Below are positions 45,904 to 58,382 of a stretch of DNA of 64,000 nt, piece by piece (positions within the stretch are counted from its first letter, which is position 1; every line of letters begins with the position of its first letter). The translations under genes and the position numbers were made by a program. Source of the stretch: Ligustrum vulgare (taxonomy: Eukaryota > Streptophyta > Magnoliopsida > Lamiales > Oleaceae); assembly GCA_963555705.1 (NCBI GenBank), contig OY743181.1, positions 26,292,513-26,356,512 of the forward strand, in the 5' to 3' direction. Below the pieces are notes generated by a model, which ran no database searches, was not told the DNA's origin, and saw only the letters and a program-made list of their open reading frames with translations.

Positions 45904-47336
45904 TTTCTCTCTCTATCCATATCGAGAGAGAGAGAGAGAGAGAGAGGTGGAGCGGGGTGGAGCCACTCCTTCAAGCAGGGGCGGACCTAAGGTGGGTCCT
46001 AGTGGGGCACGTGCCCCCACCAAAAACTCTGATTTTTTTTCCTTTTTTTTTCCTGGGAAAGAAACTAGAATTTGAGATTTTAGTTTGTTAAAAATCTGTG
46101 TTTAAAAATATTTTTTTATATTTTCAATGTAAAATATGTGGTTGAAAAGTAGACAGAGAAAATATCTGGGTTTTGGGTTTTCTTGGGTGTTAAAACTGAA
46201 GTGGGCAGTACGGGTTTGGAGCTTGGTGTTGGCGGTTGCTATAATTTATGATGGTGGATTTCGTGGTGATGGAGTCTCATCTGATTGGTGATACTAGGTT
46301 TGAATCTGGGTTGCAATGTCGTCTGTGGAAAAATCAGAGTTTGGGCAATGACTTTGGACGGTAGTGCGTGTGGCTCGGCGGAAGGTAGTGAATGGTTTCA
46401 ATTGGGTGCAGCTTGTGGTTCGGTCGGTGGTATTATGCAGGTTGGGCTCGACTTGGTTTGGTGATTGCGTGTGGGCAGTAGTCGATGGTGTGCGTATCAC
46501 TTTGTGGAGGAAGACGGTGTACACGAGGAATTGGATTTTGGCCTCGACTCGGTGGAATTGGGGATGGCTTGTTTATGGTCCAAGTTTGCGACGTTGGTAA
46601 TGGGGTTCAGTGGTGAGGTAGGTTGAGTGGCGTGAATCTTGCGGGGAAGTGGGCAGTGGTGGGTCGAAGGTTGGGCAATGGCTGCAAGGTCGTTGCTTGA
46701 CAGTGGGAACGGATTTGGGTGAAAGGAAAACAGTTGCTGGGAGATAAATGACTTACCGTGAAGAACTGCTGCAAATTTGAGTATGAGTTGTAAATGAGAA
46801 GGGGGCATGTATAGGCATTGATTGATAGAGTGTTAATGTTGAAATAGAATTGTGAAAGATTTGAAATGATAAGGCTAAACCATAACGACTTGTAATGGAA
46901 TAAAAATTTTATTTAAGAAGATAATTTTGAATAAAATAAATTGAAATTTGATTTAGACTAGAATTGTGAAAATTGGGATACAAGAATACTAGTGCGAATA
47001 GAATACATTACTAAAAATAATTACTTAAAATATAAAAAAAATAAATTTGGATAATTATAAAATTGAACTTTCAATTTTAGACTTAAAATAATTCGGATTT
47101 AAAAATAAATAATAATTTTGGAGCTTAAATAAATTTGGACTTGGATAATATTTAAAATTATGAAATTGGGCTAGAAAATCGAATTGAACTCAAATTATAT
47201 TTTATTGGCTCGAATTAATTAATATGGTTAGACGAACACACTTTAGCTTTAAAAATAGGTGAAATTGCAACGAAACGTTTTTTTAAGAAATTAACTGATT
47301 ATTTAAAATTTAACTGGAATTTTCTCCGTCACTACA
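44699..47336 (-). mobile_element. Solo LTR of the LARD family
   Basis: 2,638 bp, tgtaacgccccg...cactaca, target duplication aataa (44694-44698, 47337-47341). Both ends and the order of internal repeats match the LTR at 55731-58382, so it is a diverged member of the same family. It contains ~33-bp repeats with gaggcaag/gaagacaag (45135-45282), a ~31-bp ggactaaaat minisatellite (45480-45860), (AT)n and (GA)n tracts (45870-45946) and a G-rich segment (45950-46740). No gene. Confidence 0.88.
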
Positions 47337-47580
47337 AATAAAGTCCTATTTCTTATTGCTCAACCGAGTTGAGAGGACCATCTCTAGTCAATTTTTGTAT
47401 TATGTTAAAGTTGACTTGTCCAAGGTGCCATAGATATGTATCACTAGTATTGTAGGACTTTTGTTTATGGTTTACAGAAGTAACTTTTATTTCATATATG
47501 TAATGTTTTAAATTATAAAGACCATTAATCAAATATCCAACGCAAATATGAACTTTATCCATTAAAATGCAAGGCATGCG
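47337..47580 (-). pseudogene. Copia-3 pre-integrase fragment
   Basis: Minus-strand open frame with TYLWHLGQVNFNIIQKL and DGPLNS, the GAG_pre-integrase domain with its zinc-site residues. The DDE core expected between this and 44698 is absent, so it was deleted before the solo LTR inserted. The gag and 5' LTR of Copia-3 are missing; the sequence changes to Athila-type near 47585. Confidence 0.8.
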
Positions 47581-47599
47581 AAGTCAAGTTTATAGAATA

Positions 47600-48420
47600 A
47601 CCTTGAGAAAGAGCAGGGGTCACCTCCAAGAGTTCAAGAAAATGCTGAAGAAACAATTAGAGTTTGACCTCCAATCAAAGCGTATGTTCCACCAATTCTA
47701 TACCCTCAAAGAGTGATTAAGCATATGCTAGACCAACAGTTTGGCAATTTTTTGGAAGTTTTCAAGAAATTTCACATCAACATCCCATTTGTCGAGGCTT
47801 TAGCTCAAATGCCTCTTCACATGAAGTTCATGAAAATGATGCTGTCAAACAAAAGGAAGCTTGAGGATTTTGAAATAGTAGTCTTGAGTGAGGAGTGCAG
47901 TGCCATTTTACAAAACAATTTACTACAAAAGCTGAAAGATCCAAAGAGTTTCTCTATCCCTTGTACTCTTGGTAATTTGAGTTTTGATAATGTTTTGTGT
48001 GATTTAGAGGCAAGTGTTAACTTAATGCATCTATCTGCTTACAGAAGACTTGGTTTATGTGAGCCCAAACCAACAAACATCACTTTGAAGTTGGCGAATA
48101 AATCAATTCAATATCCACATGGGATAGTTGAGAATGTCCTTGTCAAAGTGGATAAAAAAAAACTTCGCAGCAGACTTTGTGTTCCTGAACATGGAAGAGC
48201 ATAGTCAGATGCCCCCTCATCTTTGGAAGATTATTCCTCGCTATTGGACGTGCCCTACTAGACATTGAAAAAGGAATAATCATATTCAGGGTGGAAAATG
48301 AGTAAGGCATATTTAGCATCACTCCACGACAAGCTCCTAAGGTTCAAGCTGAAAGTTGTTGTAATGTGGAGATAGCTACGAAAGAAAATTGGACATAACT
48401 ACAAGAAGGACAAAAAACCC
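47600..48420 (+). pseudogene. Pol-deleted Athila unit A: gag end and protease
   Basis: AYVPPILYPQRVIKHMLDQQ and FHINIPFVEALAQMPLH are the gag-protease linker, as in Athila-1. The protease active-site loop reads CDLEASVNLM, with Glu in place of the expected Gly after Asp-Leu, so it should be inactive. The main open frame is 47713-48204; a run of A near 48160 shifts the frame and the rest (FLNMEEHSQMP, GRALLDIEKG) is broken up. RT does not follow: the sequence jumps to the 3' non-coding region by 48540. The unit has no left LTR and joins Copia-3 near 47585. Confidence 0.8.
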
Positions 48421-48539
48421 AACATTCCTCAACATAATGCTGAAAAGACATCAATGAATTCAAAAAATTAAGGAAAAGAGTTGAAGAGTGCAAAGCAAGA
48501 CGATGTTTCACGAGCATCATTCATGCCTCTATAATGAAA

Positions 48540-49982
48540 AGTTACAAAAAGTCAGGCTTATGACTATAAACTTACTCTTATTGGGGTCAATCCAATTTTC
48601 TTCCCTTTTATTTATTATGCTTTAAGTTTATTTCATTATTTGATTTTAGATGCATGCATGATTGATTACATGTTTTAGTTGTGTTGCGCTGTTGACTTGT
48701 TAGTTTGCATGTTGAGATAAATTTGCATGTTTTACAATTTCGTATGTTAGGTATGTTTTTTATTTTTCATGTTTTAGTTAGTCTAGGCTATAATTGTCAT
48801 TCCAAAAACACACACACATGAGTTTACACTATGAAGATGATGTTTGATAGAGCATAGCCAAGATCATGAAGTGATTAGGGGTTAAAAATGGAGTTGAAAT
48901 TCAAAACAAGAAATAGTATACCTTCTACCGGAAAACCACGCGACCGAGAGGTAGTAATACCATGCGATCACACGAGTGCATTTAATAAAAAAATTGGCTA
49001 AAGAATTAGCCTATGCGATCGCTGGTGATCCTACCATGCGATTGCACAACTATTCTGGGGATAGTTAGGTAGAATTTAAATCTCATCCTATATTCTTTCA
49101 ATTCATTACGTCATAAACTCGTTTTCTCTTCCCAAATCAACCCAATTTTGATCCTTCATCTTTAGTGCGTGTCATCAACACAAAGTTGCATAAATTTCTT
49201 GTCAATATCACTTGCAAATCGAATCCAAGGTATGATTTTTGTCACTTTAGGGATTTTTTCACTAAATTTTGAAGAAATTTTCACTCTTGTTTATACAAAT
49301 TGTGAGTTGATAGGGAATGGGATTATGTTAGAATATGGTATGATGAATTGTGATTTCTAGGTATGAAATTTTTGGATTAATTCATATACCAAGTAACCCA
49401 AGGTTGTGATTCCCCTTTAGAATTCACAGTGCATTCCAAGTGTTTGATGAAATGTCATAATGAGATTTTTGTTCAATTTTGAGAAATTCTTCCGAATATA
49501 TATCTTCATCACATGTTTATCGTTGAGTGTATGTCATTAGTTCGTGTTAGTTGATCATATCGCATACAACACACGAAAATCATGTTTGCACAATTGCAGC
49601 CCCACAACAAGCCACTGCACCAATTTTCACCTTTTGGAGCCTTCTTATCTACATTTTTTCATGACCTTATTGAACTCCAAATGCTTTGAAATTTTAATAT
49701 GTTGTAGACCATGTTTTGTACTTTCATATGGCCAGAGGATGCTAGAAAAAATTTCAATTTTTTGAGGCGATGTCATTTTGAAAAGTCAGAATATTTCTTT
49801 ATCCTTAGCATGGAGGAGTGGTATTGAGTTTTCTCAATTTCTTTGTAGTACTTTTGTCTCCTAATGTTGTTTATCTCTTATTTGCAAGGGACAAACCACT
49901 CAAAACACCTCGATTCAAGCCGAAAAATGCAAGAAAAGGGTAAAGATCATCAAAGTGACATCAAAGAAAAGCTTCAAGGCAT
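48540..49982 (+). other. Athila unit A, 3' non-coding region (left part)
   Basis: Related to 61900-63450 of unit B through shared text such as cttattgaactccaaatg, gtgtttgatgaaatgtc and ctcttatttgc(a/g)agg. It has diverged ccacgcgaccgag-type motifs near 48936-49050. No ORF of interest. The LARD element interrupts it at 49983. Confidence 0.65.
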
Positions 49983-51375
49983 TAAATACCCGGTTCACCA
50001 CGTCATCGTCTGATCTAACTTTCAAATAATATTTTTGGGAAAGAAATAACTGAAATTCATTTTTTGACAACTTTAAATAAACTGTAATGGTCGATAAAAT
50101 TTAAAACATTTATGAAACAATTCAAAATAATAAGTCGAGCCATTAATATTGTAAAGCAATTGACAATGTCATAATTTCTCAAATAACTGAAATTCTCAAA
50201 ATTATCCAATGTTTGAAAATACGGAAATCATTAAAATAAGGTTTTCAACCATTTAACGTCTATTGCCACAATCATCCATCACTTGTCACCCTCTCCGAAA
50301 TCTGCAAATGTTTTTAAAATAGATATGAGCATTTTATAGAAATACTTAGTAGACTCATCGCCAATTAATTAATCTACAATATAATTGAACACGTAAATGC
50401 AGGCTCTTTAGAAATCATAGGGTGTGTGTTGCTCTTCTCGTGCATTAAAGCACATGGCTTCTCTTTGAAAATCATAGGCTCTTTAAAATCATAGGGTGTG
50501 GGTTGCTGTTCTCGTGCAATAAAGCACGCGGCTTCTCTTTGAAAATCACAGGCTCTTTAAAATCATAGGGTGTGGGTTGCTCTTTCTTCTCGTGCACATA
50601 AGGCACATAAGTTATGCATAATATCATCATTTATCTTGCAAGATATTGTCTTCTTTCTTTTCTCATGCATAACAGCACATAAGTTATGACAAGCATAACA
50701 ATATAAATATTTCATAAGAAATATATTCTCATTTCAACATAAATATTTCCGAAGAAATACATTCTCGTCTCTTTTCATAAAAATGACTTTCACATAAGTC
50801 ACATAACATACACATTCACATCCAATCATAATTTAAATCAATTAATAGGGGAGAGTCTACCTTAAACTTAACGAGTGTGGTTGAGCGGGAATGACTTCAA
50901 TCTTTCAAATCTCCGTACGCCTCGTCTAGCCAATTAGAAGATTAAGTCGAATTAGTCATTTTGAAATTTATAGTTTAAAATGATAAATTACAATTTGGGG
51001 ACTGAAATTGATGATTTGAAAGTTGGAGGACTAAAATGAGTAATTTGAAAGTCGATGGACTAAAATGAATACTTTGAAAGTTAAGGGGTTAAAATGAGTA
51101 ATTAGCCGAGGGACTAAAATGAATACGTTGAAATTTGAGGGGCTAAAATGAGTAATTTGAAAGTTGAGGGGCTAAAATGAGTAATTTGAAAGTTGAGGGA
51201 ATAAAATGAATACTTTGATAGTTGAGGGACTAAAATTAGTACTTTGAAAGTTGAGGGGCTAAAATGAGTAATTTGAAAGTTGAGTTGAAGCTCAAAACGT
51301 ATATTAAACTATAGGGCTGGAAATAATTGATTTTAAAAATGAAAGGGTTGATTAAAAATCATTTTAAAAACTTAA

Positions 51376-51456
<81 letters not shown>

Positions 51457-52283
51457 AGTATAGAGAGAGTGAGAGAACGCAGCAATGCTGACCGCGAGCA
51501 GGGGGGGTTCTGCCGGAGTTAAACGCCGGCGATCCACGGTGGTATCACCGCCATCGCGTGGCGGTGACAAGGAGGAGGTGTTGGTAGCAAAAAGGGCAGG
51601 ATTTGGTGCTGATTCGAGGTGAAGTCAAGGTTCTTGGTGGGGCGATTTCCGGTGAAATACCGGTGATTGAGGTAAGAAAATGAATTTCTTGCTTCATGGG
51701 TTTTTCCCTTCTTGGTTTTGATTTTGATTTTGGATTATTTGGTGAGGATTTGGAGGCGACAGTGGAGGCTGGCCGTGTGCGATGGTGATGGTGGTTTGGG
51801 TTCTCGATTGAGGTGGTGTTGGCCGTGAATGGTGGTGCTGCAGGTGGGTTTTGTTCGATCGATTGGATGATGGTGGTGGCTATGGTGCGTGTTGTGAGGA
51901 AGCAGTGGTTGCAGGTTGGTTCTGGTTTTTAGATGATGATGATGATGATGATGATGCTAAAGGAAATGGTTGTGGTTCTGTAGTGGCTCGATGGTGGTTC
52001 AGCGTGTTTGGTGGTTGGGATCGTGATGAGGCAGTGGAGGTGGTTTCACTGTGGCGGTTGGAGATGGAGGAGGTGATGGAGGGGGGAAGAGAACATTACC
52101 TCTACTGAATAGAGGCTGGAATGGATGGAGTTGGGAGGCTGGGATGGTGAGATGATGCTGAAATGGGTTGGATTGTGTAGTGTATAAGAGAGTTTGATAA
52201 GTATGGTGCATTATTGGATTGATGTGATGGATGGGGGTTAGTGGTGTGAAAGTCTTAACAATCAATGCACGTAATTCGAGGAA
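49983..52283 (-). repeat. LARD 3' LTR (truncated)
   Basis: Collinear with 55749-58097. Contains a ~75-bp repeat unit x3 (about 50402-50625, gaaatcatagggtgtg), a ~31-bp minisatellite (50994-51290), (AT)n at 51378-51453, a GC-rich segment (51475-51560) and (GAT)n at 51932-51956. About 100 bp between minisatellite and (AT)n that is present in the right LTR is missing. Confidence 0.85.
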
Positions 52284-55200
52284 GCTAACATATATCTGTA
52301 CCTCTCTAACATATATCTGTACCTCATACGAAGCTATGCGAAGAGACGCTTGATAGCTATTGTGTAGAACTCAAACAATCATCTGACATTATCCAACTTA
52401 TAAACTCATTCATTGACCTTCTATTTCCAACCTTTCAAGGATCTATACTGATATCGAATCCACGATATAACTATCAATTATTCCAATGCTTAAACTAAAA
52501 ATCAAGAAGATTGATCAAGAATAAAACCTTATGATCCAAAATATAGAAACGCGGTATCAATTCCAAAACATTGAGTACAAAACCCAAACTTGGCAGAATC
52601 TTTCTGAAAGGATTTACAACGTAATCATTTCTAAACTCGACTTAAATTTCCTTTTCAAAATTGAAGAAATTCAAACTTAAATCCTTTAGTCCGTACTTTT
52701 AAATTATGCATCAAGTACTTGATATCACATACTCATTCTAGCTGAGGACTAAGGTACTAACTTAAAGCAGCATCATAAGGATCAGATATGATATTCTCAA
52801 ATCTAGAAAACCTCACTAACTTCCCAATCTGAAGTTCAAGATACAATTTCTCCTGTTCTCCAACTTTAATTTATGTCACACCTTGAACAATACTCCGATT
52901 AAGTCTATCCCCAATAAATAAGGCTTATGTGAATCATACAGGATTCCTCATCAAGTTTACTTAACACAAAGATACAATCACATTATAAGTAAAAGTCACA
53001 CAACTGATCACCTCAAGTTTTCCATTATTGTAGCCAAAATATTTTACTCACATCAAAAGTACAACCGATAATAAATAATCGAAACTGCATAACCAAAATC
53101 TTAAATAAATCCATATATCTTATGACTCAAAATGAAAATTCCCAATCATAGGTAATATTTCACCATAATGCAATAAATCATCAAAATGAGATCAATTGAC
53201 TCAATATATTCACATAATTCATTCACGGAATAATCATAACATCAATTAACCGTCTAGTCATCATATCTTGTAGTAATCATGTAACATGTCACTTATCATC
53301 GTATCATATGACCTCAAATAATCATATCAATCTCTCTAAGATTACAATATAATAACCATCATATTTATCACATGAACCTTTATTTGCCAGAGTACTCACT
53401 AAGATTTTATGCAAATCTCTCAAACTCAATAAATCTTGGATTCTACCATTGTCACTCTTTCTGCACACTACTCCGTAATAAGTCATCACTGTGAAGTCTT
53501 ATTCCCATTTTCCACAGATTCTATCCACAAGGACAATTACATAAAATTTCATTTCTTATTTTCGAACCAAGATACCGTTAGTAACAATTTCCAAATTTTC
53601 AAGGTATGACCTCATCGTAAACTTTTCATCGATCAAATGCATTACTTCTGTAATACTAGTACAAATCTAGGACCTGATAAAATTTCTTTCATCAATTTCA
53701 TCCAACAATTTCTCTCATGATCTTCTAATATCATAAATGAAAACTTAATGTACATCAGTGAATCATTCAAATTACGAGGAAACCTTGACTCATTTTCCAT
53801 GACTGAGAACCATCTTTCTTTGAATTCCACTTAGAACCAAATACAGCATAACTTATTCATGGGAAGTCAACTTATTTCATAATCTCAATACATCGTCATC
53901 TTTCAGTTCTCACCATAAAAGCAATCGCATTATTCTTTATAATTATCTCTTGTACATTTTATATTAAAAAATGACCTTATGACCATCATCATTATCTCAC
54001 ATAATTCCAAACATTCAATCACATGTCCCCAATTTCTCACTATAATAAATCTCTACTCCTTTAAGGGCATCTCACTATAAAATACTTCCAATATCTCTCA
54101 TTCATGATAACTGACTTTTCCAAATAATCATATTACTTGTAAATAACCAAATCTTTAACACATCATCTACCCGATCAAATTCCAAAATAAATCAATAGTA
54201 TTATCGCATATCCTCATAATTTATAATATTCTCCAATACAAGTGATCATTCCTTACTAATGATCAATTTGTTCCCAAGAATAATTAAGATTCTTCCCAAT
54301 AATGCAATAATATTTGTCTTCACTCATCTTTCAAAATATAACTTGACATTTCCCAATGTATGGATCAAGTCGTCACATAACTTCGTGTATACCTTAATAT
54401 ATCCCAAGTAGTTGTATACATCATCTTGTTTTTGAAATTGTGAAACAAGGAGAGAATTTCAATAGAACTATATCCATTAAAAAAATGATCACACTTCAAA
54501 GAAGTCAAAAATATCTCAAGAGTTATCATCCCTTAGTGGTTGTTTACCATACCATGCTCTTAACTCAAAGTGATAAAATTCTAGACAGAGTCTCCCTTGT
54601 AATTTGGACTTATCCAACCCGTAGGTATACTTCATAACCAACAATAACAAATAACTCCACGTTTGACCACAACAATTTAAATATTGACAACAATTCCAAC
54701 AAACTTCAATACCACAAAAATATCCCAGAAAATCAATTCATCATTCGTCAACATAACAATTTCAAATCATAGTTTCCAATATCACAATATCACTTCCTTC
54801 AATACATTAATTGGCTCAAATGCCAACTCATTTGTCATACTTATAAAATATATGCTACAGATCATAATCCCAAAGTTAAATCACAAGGCCAAACTATATT
54901 ATAAATCTCTCTCGAAATAGAGGAATAATTCACTTATTACTCAAACACAATATCCATTCCTTAATTCCCAATAATTGAGAACCATATCTTTAAACCTCTA
55001 ATTTCATAATTCTTCTCATAAAAGTCTCAATAAAATCATATTACTTATACTCTCAACATCTCATCACAACTTTATAAAACTAGTTTGCCATTTCTCGTTG
55101 ATTTACTGAAAATGTTGACAATAAGTGACTAATGAGCTTTTCGTAACAATTGTTCTAAAGTCACTAGACATGGCCTCATAACGCGTGGCATAGTAGTCGA

Positions 55201-55714
55201 TATTGGGGTCATATATCTTTACATGAGGTGTTAATCTAAACGATAGATATTCCGAAAATATTATCTAATCCTTTCTGTTGACTCTTCGTAAATGGTGCCA
55301 TGTCTAAAATCAATTATGCAAAGTCCAGCTAGGGTTCATCATTTCTAAGTTCGAGGACAAAAATTATTATAAAATCATTCTTAAATCATATTATTCTCAT
55401 TATGCTCAACACTCGTTCTCTTTCTTTTCTTTTCTTTCTGTTTTGCATACGATTTCTCGTTATGCTCTAAAACTCATTTCTTTCTTTCTTTCCTTCTCAT
55501 TCGGATACAATCTCTTTCTCTTCATTCTTTCTCATAAATCATTAAAATAAGTATCCGAAATACTGAAATAACGTTAAACATCATAAACTTCTTTGCCTCG
55601 GAGTCGATGGGACGAATGATGGCAGCGGCAATCTTCATTAATAATAATTAAATAGTGTAAAATGTTTCTTGAAATTTCTTTTTGAAAATTTTCCAGTCTA
55701 CAGAAACGCAGACT
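52284..55714 (-). other. LARD internal region, non-coding
   Basis: About 3.4 kb, strikingly G-poor on the plus strand (C-poor on the transcribed minus strand) for much of its length. ctaacatatatctgtacctc is directly repeated at 52285-52304 and 52307-52326. Only short open frames, none with a domain. Its fairly even composition over kilobases suggests an RNA-level constraint or ancient decay; I cannot decide. Confidence 0.6.
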
Positions 55715-55727
55715 GGCTCTGATACCA
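55715..55727 (-). promoter_or_regulatory. LARD primer-binding site (initiator Met tRNA)
   Basis: tggtatcagagcc on the minus strand, three bases from the 5' LTR; same primer type as Copia-1 and Copia-2. Confidence 0.92.
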
Positions 55728-55730
55728 AGC

Positions 55731-57230
55731 TGTAGCGCCCCAAGTTCTAAATACCCGGTTCACCAAGTCATCGTCTGATCTAACTTTTCAAACAATATTT
55801 TTGCGGAAGAAATTACTGAAATTCATTTTTTGGCAACATTAAATAAACTGTAATGGTCGATAAAATTTAAAACATTTATGAAAAAATTCGAAATAATAAG
55901 TCGAGCCATTAATATTGTAAAGCAATTGACAATGTCATAATTTCTCAAATAACTAAAATTCTCAAAATTATCCAATGTTTGGAAATACGGAAATCATTAA
56001 AATAAGACTTTTAACCATTTAACGTCTATTGCAACAATCATCCATCACTTGCCACCCTCTCCGAAATCTGCAGATGTTGTTAAAATAGACATGAGCATTT
56101 TATAGAAATACTCAGTAGACTCATCGCCAATTAATTAATCTACAATATAATTGAACACGTAAATGCAGGCTCTTTAGAAATCATAGGGTGTGGGTTGCTC
56201 TTCTCGTGCATTAAAGCACATGGCTTCTATTTGAAAATCATAGGCTCTTTAAAATCATAGGGTGTGGGTTGCTCTTCTCGTGCAATAAAACACATGGCTT
56301 CTCTTTGAAAATCATAGGCTCTTTAAAATCATAGGGTGTGGGTTGATCTTTCTTCTCGTGCACATAAGGCACATAAGTTATGCATAATATCATCATTTAT
56401 CTTGCAAGATATTCTCTTCTTTCTTTTCTCATGCATAACAACACATAAGTTATGACAAGCATAACAATATAAATATTTCATAAGAAATATGTTCTCATTT
56501 CAACATAAATATTTTCGAAGAAATATATTCTCGTCTCTTTTCATAAAAATGACTTTCACATAAGTCACATAACATACACATTCACATGCAATCATAATTT
56601 AAATCAATTAATAGGGGAGAGTCTACCTTAAACTTAACGAGTGTGGTTGAGCGGGAATGACTTCAATCTTTCAAATCTCCGTACGCCTCGTCTAGCCAAT
56701 TAGAAGATTAAGTCGAATTAGTCTTTTTGAAATTTATAGTTTAAAATGATAAATTACAATTTGGGGACTGAAATTGATGATTTGAAAGTTGGAGGACTAA
56801 AATGAGTAATTTGAAAGTCGAGGGACTAAAATGAATACTTTGAAAGTTGAGGGGTTAAAATGAGTAATTAGCTGAGGGACTAAAATGAATACGTTGAAAT
56901 TTGAGGGGCTAAAATGAGTAATTTGAAAGTTGATGGGCTAAAATGAGTAATTTGAAAGTTGAGGGACTAAAATGAATACTTTGAAAGTTGATGGACTAAA
57001 ATTAGTACTTTGAAAGTTGAGGGGCTAAAATGAGTAATTTGAAAGTTGAGTTGAAGCTCAAAACGTATATTAAACTATAGGGCTGGAAATAATTGATTTT
57101 AAAAATGAAAGGGTTGATTATAAATCATTTAAAAAACTTAAGGGCCTGAAATGATAAGTTTTAAAACCAAAAGGACTAAATTAAATAACTTTAAAACTTT
57201 GGGGGCTTAAAAATAAATTTTATAAAAATC

Positions 57231-57270
<40 letters not shown>

Positions 57271-57736
57271 GGTATAGAGAGAGTGAGAGAACGCAGCGAC
57301 GCCGACCGCGAGCAGGGGGGTTCTGCTGGAGTTAAATGCCGGCGATCCACGGTGGTATCACCGCCGTCGCGTGGCGGTGACAAGGAGGAGGTGTTGGTAG
57401 CAAAAAGGGTAGGATTTGGTACTGATTCGAGGTGAAGTCAAGGTTCTTGGTTGGGCGATTTCCGGTGAAATACCGGTGATTGAGATAAGAAATGAATTTC
57501 TTGCTTCATGGGTTTTTCCCTTCTTGGTTTTGATTTTGATTTTGGCTTATTTGGTGAGGATGTGGAGGCTGTCCGTGTGCGATGGTGATGGTGGTTTGGG
57601 TTCTCGATTGAGGTGGTGTTGGCCATGAATGGTGGTGCTGCAGGTGGGTTGTGTTCGATCGATTGGATGATGGTGGCGGCTGTGTTGCGTGTTGTGAGGA
57701 AGCAGTGGTTGCAGGTTGGTTGTGGTTTTTAGGTGG

Positions 57737-57774
<38 letters not shown>

Positions 57775-58382
57775 CTGAAGGAAATGGTTGTGGTTCGATG
57801 GTGGTTCAGCGTGTTTGGTGGTTGGGATCGTGATGAGGCAGTGGAGGTGGTTTCATTGTGGCGGTTGGTGGCTGGAGATGGAGGTGGTGATGGAGGGGGG
57901 AAGAGAACATTACCTCTGCTGAATGGAGGCTGCAATGGATGGAGTTGGGAGGCTGGGATGGTGAGATGATGCTGAAATGGGTTGGATTGTGTAGTGTATA
58001 AGAGAGTTTGGTAGGTATGGTGTAGTATTGGATTGATGTGATGGATGGGGGTTGGTGGTTTGAAAGTCTTAACAATCAATGCACGTAATTCGAGGAAAAA
58101 AGTACGCGAATTGAACTGGGTCGGAAGAACGAAAATGATAAAATGAGATTCACGAAATTTGGAATTTAAAATGATTTTGAAAATAATAATTTAAATAAAT
58201 AATTAAAATAATAAAATTTTGGAAATTCGGAATTTAATTAAAATCGAATTGACTTTACATTTCTTTTCTTGTCTAAACGAATACGTCGCAGCGCTAACTT
58301 AAAAATGGGTGAGATCGCAGCGGCACGATTTTCCATAATTTAAAATAATTATTTAATTGCGTAAAAATTCTTGGTCGCTACA
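55731..58382 (-). repeat. LARD 5' LTR (complete)
   Basis: 2,652 bp, tgtagcgcccc...ttggtcgctaca on the plus strand. Same internal repeats as the left LTR: ~75-bp x3 (56168-56392), ~31-bp minisatellite (56757-57060), (AT)n at about 57234-57267, GC-rich block (57290-57385), (GAT)n at 57737-57773. Frames with Asp or Met runs come from the (GAT)n tract and are not genes. Confidence 0.9.

Larger units (their letters stand above)
49983..58382 (-). mobile_element. LARD-type LTR retrotransposon (no coding region)
   Basis: Two related LTRs, 49983-52283 (truncated) and 55731-58382 (complete, 2,652 bp), enclose about 3.45 kb without recognisable protein. A PBS for initiator-Met tRNA abuts the right LTR on the minus strand, so the right LTR is the 5' LTR. 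The left LTR lacks about 18 bp at its outer edge and about 300 bp at its inner edge, and the PPT is not seen. A large deletion at the left boundary also removed host sequence, which explains the missing target duplication. Such elements move with proteins of other retrotransposons. Confidence 0.8.

Noticed and set aside
46294..46808. Frames on both strands in the G-rich part of the solo LTR
   Set aside because: Overlap each other on opposite strands, low complexity, inside an LTR; composition artefacts.
51364..51570. Minus-strand frame with a long Tyr-Ile run
   Set aside because: It is the translation of an (AT)n microsatellite in the LARD LTR.
57651..57969. Plus-strand frames with Asp or Met runs and overlapping Ile-run frame on the minus strand
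   Set aside because: They arise from a (GAT)n tract in the LARD LTR and are not conserved in length between the two LTRs.
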